This document shows, piece by piece, positions 1 to 5,837 of a stretch of DNA of 5,837 nucleotides. The DNA lies in NCBI GenBank assembly GCA_030613125.1, contig JAUWMO010000224.1, forward strand, positions 1 to 5,837, written 5' to 3'. Source of the stretch: Bacteroidota bacterium. Lineage in GTDB: Bacteria > Bacteroidota > Bacteroidia > Bacteroidales > VadinHA17. The first letter of the stretch is position 1. Each line of letters starts with the position of its first letter. The position numbers and the translations under genes were made by a program. Under the pieces are notes generated by a model. It worked only from the letters and a program-made list of their open reading frames with translations. It made no database searches and was not told where the DNA came from.

Positions 1-52
1 ACCTCTAAATTTAACCCACTTAAGGATGAGGGGTTCATGAGAGGACAGTTAA

Positions 53-230
53 ACGTTATATGTTGTTACAGGTTATCCTCCTTCGCTAAAGCTACGGAAG
101 ACGAAACAGGTTACAGGCAAACTATAACTTAAAACTTATAACTTTGATCCCACTCCGAAAAGTAAGAAATTAAAAAATAAAATATCATAGCACAAAATTT
201 TACAAATTTTAAACTTACAACATATAACGT
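53..230. repeat. Perfect 14-bp inverted repeat bracketing a gene-free segment
   Basis: ACGTTATATGTTGT at 53-66 is matched exactly by its reverse complement ACAACATATAACGT at 217-230, with 150 bp between the arms. The outer flanks share only AA (51-52 and 231-232), so a target-site duplication is not shown. The enclosed DNA has no credible gene and carries further short repeats. It lies just downstream of the stop of the last operon gene. It could be the ends of a miniature non-autonomous element, a long-range stem in the 3' untranslated RNA, or a recurring Bacteroidota intergenic repeat. Confidence 0.6.
65..117. repeat. Short direct repeats flanking an imperfect hairpin
   Basis: GTTACAGG occurs at 65-72 and again at 110-117, and the overlapping word ACAGGTTA at 68-75 and 106-113. 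Between them (about 76-103) lies CCTTCGCTAAAGCTACGGAAG, which can fold imperfectly through CTTC/GAAG and GC/GC pairs around a TAAA loop. On the minus strand it reads CTTCCGTAGCTTTAGCGAAG. The arrangement looks like a small intergenic repeat module rather than coding sequence. There is no T-tract beside it, so it is not called a terminator. Confidence 0.45.
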
Positions 231-248
231 AACAAGACAATAAAAAAA

Positions 249-2099
249 TTACTTTACAAAAGCCTGGACAACCATGGCCCTCTCATTCCCTCCATTAATA
301 ATGCGATATGAGCCGCATGAGGCAGGGATAATAAATGTTTCTGCATAATTGTACCTGTATTTTTTACCTCCCAATGTTTCAACCAAAATTGAACTTCCTT
401 CCACAAGCATCATAACATGGCATCGGTTTTCTGTTTCAACATCCAAAGTGGTGTCAAACTCATATCGAACAACATCATAAAAATGGTTGGGATGTGTTGG
501 CAGGTGAACGAGCTGCCAGTCTTTTCCTCTATCAATTATCTTCGGTCTTGCAATCAGATTTTCGGTTACCCATTTTCCTTTCCTGCTAAAATCAAGGTTA
601 TTGAAAGCCCTTTCTATATTGAGGGAACGGGGTTTCCCATCAAGGTCAGGTCTAAGCCAATCGTACATTTTAAATGTATATATGTAGGGAGTACTACTGA
701 TCTCAAGAACTAAATTATCTTTACCTGAACCATGAATGGTTTGATTTGGGATGAGGAACAGATCATGCTTGCACGAAGGATGAGACTGCACAAAGTGATT
801 TATCTCAACTGGTCTGTTATGCTTATAACTATTTTTAAGTTCATTTCTGAACTCACCAGGTTTAATATTCTCTACAAAACCCAGGTTCACCCTGGCATTT
901 TTTCCGGCATCAATTATATAATAGGACTCATCCTGAGTAAATGATTCACCAAATTCTTTTTTGATATACTTTTCAGTGGGATGAACCTGGACCGAAAGGT
1001 TACCACCTTCAAAAGTATCCAGAAAATCAAAACGAATTGGAAACTCATCGCCAAAGCGTTCAGCTGCTTTTCCAAGAATATTATTTTGTTCCTGAAACAT
1101 CAGGAAGTCAAATGAAAACTCCAATAATAAGTTATCACTTTCGAAAAAAAGTCCATTTTCAGGAACAATTAACTCAAACGACCATGCATAATTTGGTGCA
1201 TCCTGATTTAACTTCCGGATATGTTTCTTCAACCAGGTTCCGCCCCAGGGACCAGGCTCAAACCAGGGTCGTACACGGAAAACACTACGGGATATGGACC
1301 TCAGTCCCTCCCTGAACTCATAACCTCTCATAAAAACCGGCGTTTCCGGTCTTTGTCCATCTACTATTAACTCAATATTAGGAAGTATCTCTTTTTTGTG
1401 ACGGTTTAACACGGGCCAGTCAACAAAATAGAACCGCTTATACATTTCTTTTGGATCATTGGAAGCTGATTTACCAAGATTGCTGACACTGCCTGCCCTG
1501 GACCTGAACTGCAGTTCGTTCTTTGGCAAGTCAATATACGCCACAGGTCCTACCCAATCTACCAGAGCTGCACCACAGCCATAGACGATACTTATATCGT
1601 AAGTGTCATTGTAATCAATTTTTCCAAGAAGTTTACTGTTAAAAAAATACCAAAGCTTCAAGCTGCATTTCGTTCCAAATAACGGATCATCCCCTTTAAT
1701 AAAATAGTGAACCAATTTATCTATGATTTTTTCCGGTAACATTGCACTACTCACATTGTACCAGGCAACACTTAAACCCAGTTTTTCAAGTTCACTCCCT
1801 AATTCATTACGGACCTGTTCCCAGAATACTCCAATATATCCATCAAGACGTATATGTCTGTGAAAGCTCACCAATCGGGCAAGAGCCGGATAACCTGACT
1901 TGATTTTTCCTGCTCCCAGTGGAAATGACGGATACAGATCATACTCACCAGGTTGACCCGTGCTCCGTGTAACAGGTGCCAAAGGGTTAGCTGCTCTCCT
2001 CCATTCCTCTGTAGCATTTTTAAAGCCTCTGGTAATGTTTTTTCTTTCCATTCTTCCATTTTTCCATTCTTCCATCTTTCCATCTTTCCATCTATTCAT
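249..2099 (-). CDS. Class I mannose-6-phosphate isomerase-like protein with long N-terminal domain
   Basis: Predicted cytoplasmic zinc-dependent cupin of the class I phosphomannose isomerase family, which interconverts mannose 6-phosphate and fructose 6-phosphate. The PMI part spans about 275-616. The four expected metal ligands are visible: Q371 and H373 in SVQVHP, E391 in DESYYIIDAG, and H456 in PNQTIHGSG. They are followed by VLEISS and a conserved MYDWLRPDLDGKPRSLNIERA block (478-498) with R483; a second small cupin barrel occupies about 540-616. At 616 residues it is far longer than typical PMIs of 300-400, because residues about 50-275 form an extra domain containing IVYGCGAAL, DLPKNELQFRSRAGS and YKRFYFVDWPVLNRHK. 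No P-loop is visible in it. There is no signal peptide. Residues 1-17 are encoded by an octanucleotide tandem repeat, so the true start is uncertain: in-frame ATGs are at 2099, 2075 and 2051, and family similarity begins only around residue 50. The exact sugar phosphate is inferred. Confidence 0.85.
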   Translation of the reverse strand: MNRWKDGKMEEWKNGRMERKNITRGFKNATEEWRRAANPLAPVTRSTGQPGEYDLYPSFPLGAGKIKSGYPALARLVSFHRHIRLDGYIGVFWEQVRNELGSELEKLGLSVAWYNVSSAMLPEKIIDKLVHYFIKGDDPLFGTKCSLKLWYFFNSKLLGKIDYNDTYDISIVYGCGAALVDWVGPVAYIDLPKNELQFRSRAGSVSNLGKSASNDPKEMYKRFYFVDWPVLNRHKKEILPNIELIVDGQRPETPVFMRGYEFREGLRSISRSVFRVRPWFEPGPWGGTWLKKHIRKLNQDAPNYAWSFELIVPENGLFFESDNLLLEFSFDFLMFQEQNNILGKAAERFGDEFPIRFDFLDTFEGGNLSVQVHPTEKYIKKEFGESFTQDESYYIIDAGKNARVNLGFVENIKPGEFRNELKNSYKHNRPVEINHFVQSHPSCKHDLFLIPNQTIHGSGKDNLVLEISSTPYIYTFKMYDWLRPDLDGKPRSLNIERAFNNLDFSRKGKWVTENLIARPKIIDRGKDWQLVHLPTHPNHFYDVVRYEFDTTLDVETENRCHVMMLVEGSSILVETLGGKKYRYNYAETFIIPASCGSYRIINGGNERAMVVQAFVK

Positions 2100-2101
2100 T
2101 T
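2046..2101. repeat. Octanucleotide tandem repeat across the isomerase start
   Basis: Six consecutive 8-bp units on the plus strand (TTCCATTC, TTCCATTT, TTCCATTC, then TTCCATCT three times; 2046-2093) are followed by a degenerate seventh (ATTCATTT, 2094-2101). On the coding minus strand each unit reads AGATGGAA or a near variant. Because 8 is not divisible by 3, translation through the array gives an 8-residue periodic peptide (RWKDGKME, EWKNGRME) and places an ATG in all three frames. The array overlaps the annotated start of the downstream gene. The purine-rich coding strand could also act as a ribosome-binding stretch. The repeat itself is read directly; any regulatory role is inference. 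Confidence 0.92.
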
Positions 2102-2117
2102 CCCGGATGAACCTTAT

Positions 2118-3242
2118 TTACTTTCTCCAGACCAATCCATCCTGCCGGATATGCCATGACCTATCATTTTCATTTGCAGGAAGACTGATTTCAAACATGT
2201 TGGATGTTGTTTCAATTTTTAGTAAAGATTGTGAGTAGTTCTCATTCGCATTGACACCCAATTGCTCCAGGCTGGTTGCATACGATCCATTGGAAGCATA
2301 GTATTTTTTTTGTTTATAATAAAGTAGCCTGAGGTTCCATTTTACCTTTTCATCCGGATTGATCCTGAATTCTTCCATTCCTGTTCCTGCCACCATACCT
2401 GAAAACTGCACAAAACCCCATAATTCAGGCAAATGCATATTGATCAGGCCCTGTGGTGACCAAACCCAATTGTTTTCAGGCAGGTTTTTACCGGTCTCAG
2501 GGTCCTTCCTTTTAACATATTTTCCATCTACAATATCAACATCCCATTCTACTCTTGAGAAATTTATCCTCCATTGTTCGCCAGGATCCGGTTTCCTGTT
2601 TCCAGGGGCACATTCTTTAAGGATATCCCAGGGCATTGCAATCTCAAGTGTCCACTTCTCGTCTTTATTAGCCGGATCATTAATTGTTCCATATACTTTG
2701 ACCCCAACCTTGATACCATTTATATCCCAACCGTTTATGGCAGGTCCGCCATTACGATATGACTTTGCAAGTAACAGGTCCCATTCTGTTCCAAAGGCAT
2801 TCATCTCGAATTCATAATAGTTATGTGTATTCCCATCCGGATCTATAAACACCTCAAAATCATTATCATAAAAAATAATAGTATCTCTCTGCCGGAGTGT
2901 GGCCCAAATTTCCGGTTCTTCAAGTTCAGCCGAGATATAAAAATAGGTGTTATCCCAAAGCATTTTAGCGCGTGTTCTGTATCTGGGAGCAGGTTTTGTT
3001 TTTCCCTCAATGTCACTGAACTCAGTGGTCCATTCAATTTTATCCCATGCATCCTCACTCAAATCGCCATCAATAAGTATAGGAACCCCGGTCTTATAAC
3101 AAATATAGTTTCCCGGAGAAAATACCAACTCAGGTTCAGGAATTATATTTTGCTGAATACCTGACTGGTTTTGATTTTGCTGAGTACAACATAAAACCAT
3201 GATTGTCAGTATAATAGATAGTGCACTGATTGTCTTTTTCAT
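2118..3242 (-). CDS. CBM9-like carbohydrate-binding lipoprotein
   Basis: Predicted lipid-anchored protein with a family 9-like carbohydrate-binding (DOMON-type beta-sandwich) domain. The signal peptide ends in VLCC, so the lipidated Cys is C18 or C19; a Gln/Asn-rich linker follows (about 20-36). The CBM9-like domain spans about 52-282. Its hallmarks are ILIDGDLSEDAWDKIEW near the start, DNTYFYISAELEEPEIWA, IFYDNDFEVFIDPDGNTHNYYEFEMNAFGTEWD (described by positions 123-155), the WTLEIAMPW strand (197-205), WRINFSRVEW (224-233), and W261-S262-P263 with HLPELWGFVQF (270-280). Residues about 296-374 form a distinct tail of roughly 80 residues. Such proteins in Bacteroidota sit in glycan-utilisation loci; whether this one is only a binder or also an enzyme is not known. 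The translation start is preceded by an A/T-rich leader without a Shine-Dalgarno. It lies 68 bp after the chitinase and 18 bp before the isomerase-like gene. Confidence 0.85.
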   Translation of the reverse strand: MKKTISALSIILTIMVLCCTQQNQNQSGIQQNIIPEPELVFSPGNYICYKTGVPILIDGDLSEDAWDKIEWTTEFSDIEGKTKPAPRYRTRAKMLWDNTYFYISAELEEPEIWATLRQRDTIIFYDNDFEVFIDPDGNTHNYYEFEMNAFGTEWDLLLAKSYRNGGPAINGWDINGIKVGVKVYGTINDPANKDEKWTLEIAMPWDILKECAPGNRKPDPGEQWRINFSRVEWDVDIVDGKYVKRKDPETGKNLPENNWVWSPQGLINMHLPELWGFVQFSGMVAGTGMEEFRINPDEKVKWNLRLLYYKQKKYYASNGSYATSLEQLGVNANENYSQSLLKIETTSNMFEISLPANENDRSWHIRQDGLVWRK

Positions 3243-3310
3243 CTAATTGAAATTTTTATTTAACTGTGTACTTTTGTACATGGAGGTTTCATAATTATAT
3301 CTGGTTAAAG

Positions 3311-4459
3311 TTATTCGAATCCCTGAGTAATGGCATTCAACAAAGATCCATTATAATCCTGAGTATATTCCCAGAACATGATACCCCCTATCCCCTTCCT
3401 ACGGATATATTCTGTCTTATACCTGATTGATTCTGCATCATCATATGTAATAAATACCCCGTACTTATTACTCCATAAATATGGAGCTAATGCTTTATCA
3501 TCCCAATATCTTTTAAAGTCAGGATCGCTAAGATAACCGACATAAATGCCAGCATAAGTAAGAGCACCAGCACCTCCGGAATATGATTGATATAAGCCAT
3601 TATTCTGTTTTGTAACGCCACTCCACCATCTACCATAGAAAGCTGCTCCCATCATGATCTTTTCTGGCGGAACGCCATATGATAAGTACATCTGTACTGA
3701 TTCCGAAGCGCTGAACCTGGAGCCCGGATCATGGTTAGACGGATAAAGATTTGTATGATGGCCCGTTATTGAACTCCAACTCCCCTTGAAATCATATGTC
3801 ATGACATTAATGAAATCCAGAAGACCAATAACTTTATTAAGCTCCATCAGGTTAACAAGCCATTCTGACGATCCTGCTGCAATGGTGAGTAAATAAGGAT
3901 CATCTATAGGTCGCATTTCAGTTACCTCCAGGTTATTTAAATGTGATCGCAGATTCTGAAGCAAGAAGGTAAAATTTTCTTTATCCTCAGGACGTGAACC
4001 ATTTCCATACCCCGGAAATTCCCAATCAAGATCCACACCATCGAGTTGGTATTTAAGGATGAATTCTGTGATACTTTCAGAAAAAACATTTCTTGATGAA
4101 TCTGTCAACGCTGCATCAGAAAAGCCTCCTGACCAGGTTGCTCCCCCTACTGAGATTAATACTTTCAGATCAGAATTCACACTTTTCAATCCTACTAACT
4201 CCCTCAGTATTACTGAGTCTTGTTCCATTTCACTATAGACTTTTCCATCTTTCACATTTACAAAGGCATAGTTTATATGAGTTAGTTTTTCAGCCTGAAT
4301 GGCACTAAAATCAATATTACCCCAGCCTGGCACATAAGCTATCACCTTAAAATCTCCTTCCGGCAAATCAGGTATGTCAGGGATCTCATATTTTCTACAT
4401 GATTGTATTAACAAAACAGGTACAATAATAAGTAATGCTTTGATACAATGTTTTAACAT
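3311..4459 (-). CDS. GH18 chitinase, lipoprotein
   Basis: Glycoside hydrolase family 18 enzyme, predicted to cleave beta-1,4 GlcNAc linkages by substrate-assisted catalysis. Residues 1-21 are a lipoprotein signal with lipobox IQSC (Cys21), followed by an acidic, proline-rich linker (about 22-36). The TIM barrel starts at FKVIAYVPGW (about 37-46). The SxGG motif is SVGG (103-106). The catalytic DxxDxDxE motif is complete: D140, D143, D145 and the acid/base E147, followed by FPG. MTYD lies at 220-223, and the barrel closes with GGIMFWEYTQD (W363). The sequence YDFKGSWSSITGH and GAAFYGRWW (271-279) resemble subfamily A chitinases with the alpha+beta insertion, so chitinase is preferred over a subfamily B or endo-beta-N-acetylglucosaminidase (ENGase) reading, though an ENGase cannot be excluded. 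The 382 residues form a single-domain enzyme with no visible chitin-binding module. It starts 24 bp after the phosphoesterase stop and ends 68 bp before the CBM9-like gene. Confidence 0.93.
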   Translation of the reverse strand: MLKHCIKALLIIVPVLLIQSCRKYEIPDIPDLPEGDFKVIAYVPGWGNIDFSAIQAEKLTHINYAFVNVKDGKVYSEMEQDSVILRELVGLKSVNSDLKVLISVGGATWSGGFSDAALTDSSRNVFSESITEFILKYQLDGVDLDWEFPGYGNGSRPEDKENFTFLLQNLRSHLNNLEVTEMRPIDDPYLLTIAAGSSEWLVNLMELNKVIGLLDFINVMTYDFKGSWSSITGHHTNLYPSNHDPGSRFSASESVQMYLSYGVPPEKIMMGAAFYGRWWSGVTKQNNGLYQSYSGGAGALTYAGIYVGYLSDPDFKRYWDDKALAPYLWSNKYGVFITYDDAESIRYKTEYIRRKGIGGIMFWEYTQDYNGSLLNAITQGFE

Positions 4460-4483
4460 CTTATTACCAGGTTTGATTATATT

Positions 4484-5803
4484 TTAATTGATCAGGATCT
4501 CATCCACAAAAAGCCAGGCCATTTCGCCTGTACTTTCATGCCATTCCGGGCAGAGGCCATGATTGACAGCTTTTATTTTAATGAACTTGCATGGAAGGCC
4601 TTTAAATGTGACCAGAAATTCATTTTTAGAGATCGCACTCAGTTCATCAGATTCACCTGGCTCATTTGAATATACATTCTCAAATTCACTTCCATCTATT
4701 GAGACAAAAATTTCCACTAATTTTGGAGGAAATATACATGCTGCCATATTAGTAAGAAAATCCACCTTTATTTTATGAATTTCTGTAATCATCCCAAGAT
4801 CAAGTACCCATTCAAAATCTTTCTCTTCCCATCCTATCCAGTTTCCATCACGGTAGTTCAAGCTTCCAAATACACCATCTGTCAGAGCCATAGTTCCAGG
4901 ATCATATTTTTCTGATGGTGGATTTGTTAGTTTTCCCATCCTCAGGAATGCCAGATGATGTGTATTCTCATTAACTACGGGGTTGACTTCCATATTATAC
5001 TGGTAAGTATATATAATACCATTATTTCTGATCTCCACTACCCTGTATCCTCTGTATCCGGTTCCCCAACTCCCCCCAAAATGGCCATCAAAATAATAAG
5101 GGACACCATTCCCTATTATCAAACCATCTTCATTATGATCATGTCCCTGGAATACACCGAGTATATTTGAATGTGATTCAAGACAATTCCTTATTTCCGG
5201 GCAATCAATTCCAGCCCCGATCCATTTCCTGGGGGAAATATGCATAAACACAAACACTCCTTTTTTATGTTGGTAAAAGTCCAGGCGATCCCATAACCAC
5301 TCTATATCTGCACAAAGATATTCACCTGTTTCATCAGATGTTGAAGCCAGAATAATAGCATAGTCCCCAATTTCAAAATCATAGTTATCAGGATAACCCC
5401 ATATTTTTTCCCATCTCTTATCATCAGCCATATCATGGTTACCCCGAACTACATAATAAGGCATTTCCAATTCGTCCAGTTTTTCTTTTACCTCCCGAAG
5501 AAATTTTGGATCATTATGAAAAACATCCCCTATTAATATTACAAGATCAAGTCCCTTATCGTGATGATCTGCGTTCAGGTTTTCAATCAATATGTTATAA
5601 TTTGTTTCATAATCGGTATCAGCCTGACCATAATGGCCATCTGAAGCCATAGCAAACCTGAGAACCAGAGAAGGATCTTTTATTTTATTAGTAGTAGTCT
5701 CAATACAGGAATTAAATAGAAAAAATACCTGCAAAACCAGCAAAACCGGCAAAGTAATTGTTTTACTGAATAGTAATTGCCATAAGTTTAATTTTCGCAT
5801 CAT
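4484..5803 (-). CDS. Lipoprotein metallophosphoesterase (calcineurin-like) with C-terminal F5/8C-type domain
   Basis: Predicted envelope lipoprotein that hydrolyses a phosphomono- or phosphodiester through a two-metal centre; the substrate is unknown. Residues 1-33 form a basic start, a hydrophobic stretch (about 16-30) and a lipobox-like FNSC with Cys33; Phe at -3 is relaxed but tolerable in Bacteroidota. The calcineurin-like domain spans about 48-270 with metal-ligand motifs in order: DGH (D55, H57), GD (D93), GNHD (N122, H123), H188 in FMHISP, and GHDH (H221, H223). Residues about 300-439 look like a discoidin/F5-8C (CBM32-like) beta-sandwich, with LTDGVFGS and WVLDLG motifs of the kind also found at the C terminus of GH20 hexosaminidases; this suggests glycan targeting. 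The start is either ATG at 5803 or the adjacent in-frame ATG at 5800; neither has a clear Shine-Dalgarno. It is first of the four-gene run, 24 bp before the chitinase. Catalytic family is secure; role in glycan metabolism is inferred from the appended domain and the neighbours. Confidence 0.88.
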   Translation of the reverse strand: MMRKLNLWQLLFSKTITLPVLLVLQVFFLFNSCIETTTNKIKDPSLVLRFAMASDGHYGQADTDYETNYNILIENLNADHHDKGLDLVILIGDVFHNDPKFLREVKEKLDELEMPYYVVRGNHDMADDKRWEKIWGYPDNYDFEIGDYAIILASTSDETGEYLCADIEWLWDRLDFYQHKKGVFVFMHISPRKWIGAGIDCPEIRNCLESHSNILGVFQGHDHNEDGLIIGNGVPYYFDGHFGGSWGTGYRGYRVVEIRNNGIIYTYQYNMEVNPVVNENTHHLAFLRMGKLTNPPSEKYDPGTMALTDGVFGSLNYRDGNWIGWEEKDFEWVLDLGMITEIHKIKVDFLTNMAACIFPPKLVEIFVSIDGSEFENVYSNEPGESDELSAISKNEFLVTFKGLPCKFIKIKAVNHGLCPEWHESTGEMAWLFVDEILIN

Positions 5804-5837
5804 CCGTTTAAAATTTAGAATTTTTAGTACTGGATTT

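Larger units (their letters stand above)
1..248. other. Gene-free region downstream of the operon
   Basis: No supportable gene is present in these 248 bases. From left to right they hold a possible nested stem (2-6 with 40-44, and 13-17 with 31-35), the left arm of the 14-bp inverted repeat (53-66), the GTTACAGG direct repeats with a small hairpin (65-117), TATAACTT twice at 14-bp spacing (123-130 and 137-144), an A/T-only inverted repeat (194-200 with 204-210, loop 201-203), and the right inverted-repeat arm (217-230). The A/T-only stem is the nearest thing to a terminator for the operon, but it has no G/C pairs and is not convincing. Confidence 0.6.

Noticed and set aside
1..38. Partial minus-strand reading frame starting at ATG 38 and running off the left edge
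   Set aside because: Only 12 codons are visible, there is no ribosome-binding site and no recognisable peptide.
2..44. Nested stem (CCTCT with AGAGG, inner AACCC with GGGTT) as a structured RNA or terminator
   Set aside because: Two 5-bp helices separated by unpaired bases at the window edge, with no T-tract; pairing this short is expected by chance.
194..210. Perfect A/T inverted repeat (AAAATTT, TAC, AAATTTT) as the operon terminator
   Set aside because: The 7-bp stem has no G/C pairs, the loop is only 3 nt and no clean T-tract follows on the minus strand, so it is too weak to call.
1868..2083. 71-codon minus-strand frame starting inside the octanucleotide repeat
   Set aside because: It owes its ATG to the repeat and overlaps the isomerase-like frame, which shows family similarity; the alternative frame shows none.
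1868..2099. Frameshift at the 5' end of the isomerase-like gene
   Set aside because: Family-like sequence (GEYDLYPSFPLG onwards) is already in frame with the repeat-encoded starts, so no frameshift is needed; only the first 17-50 residues are of doubtful origin.
2359..2817. 152-codon plus-strand open frame
   Set aside because: It lies antisense to the well-supported CBM9-like domain, has no ribosome-binding site and resembles no known protein.
3267..3280. TGTAC-TTTT-GTACA inverted repeat in the 68-bp gap before the CBM9-like gene as an operator or internal promoter element
   Set aside because: A 5-bp arm is too short to be meaningful, and no Bacteroidota -7/-33 promoter motif (TAnnTTTG, TTTG) is present on the minus strand in this gap.

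Overview
The window looks like a piece of a Bacteroidota (probably Bacteroidales-like) chromosome. It is visibly AT-rich. The gene starts lack strong Shine-Dalgarno sequences and are preceded by A/T-rich leaders. Three of the four genes encode lipoproteins with roles in glycan breakdown, and the fourth belongs to a long mannose-6-phosphate-isomerase-like family that I associate with this phylum. The taxonomic call is an inference from style and family content; no rRNA or other marker gene is present.

All four genes lie on the minus strand, head to tail, with gaps of 24, 68 and 18 bp, so they read as one operon transcribed from the right edge towards the left. In transcription order they are: (1) 5803-4484, a lipoprotein calcineurin-like metallophosphoesterase with a C-terminal discoidin/F5-8C-type (CBM32-like) domain; (2) 4459-3311, a lipoprotein GH18 chitinase with intact catalytic motifs; (3) 3242-2118, a lipoprotein with a CBM9-like carbohydrate-binding domain and a separate C-terminal segment; (4) 2099-249, a cytoplasmic class I mannose-6-phosphate-isomerase-like protein with a long extra N-terminal domain. 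No promoter for the operon is visible; it probably lies beyond base 5837.

Taken together the genes suggest a glycan-utilisation cluster. An envelope chitinase cuts a GlcNAc-containing polymer, a CBM9-like lipoprotein and an F5/8C-tagged phosphoesterase act on or hold glycan in the envelope, and a cytoplasmic sugar-phosphate isomerase could feed released sugar into central metabolism. No SusC/SusD pair, transporter, regulator or sulfatase is in view, so the substrate cannot be fixed; chitin-like or GlcNAc/mannose-containing material fits best.

Two non-coding structures stand out. An octanucleotide tandem repeat (AGATGGAA-type on the coding strand) covers the start of the isomerase gene and supplies an ATG in every reading frame. 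The gene-free left end (1-248) carries a perfect 14-bp inverted repeat with arms 150 bp apart, enclosing short direct repeats and a small imperfect hairpin; this resembles a miniature or composite intergenic repeat element. I found no tRNA, rRNA, CRISPR, transposase or clear intrinsic terminator. I do not see a convincing new multi-gene system; the repeat-covered start and the flanking repeat element are the least ordinary parts.
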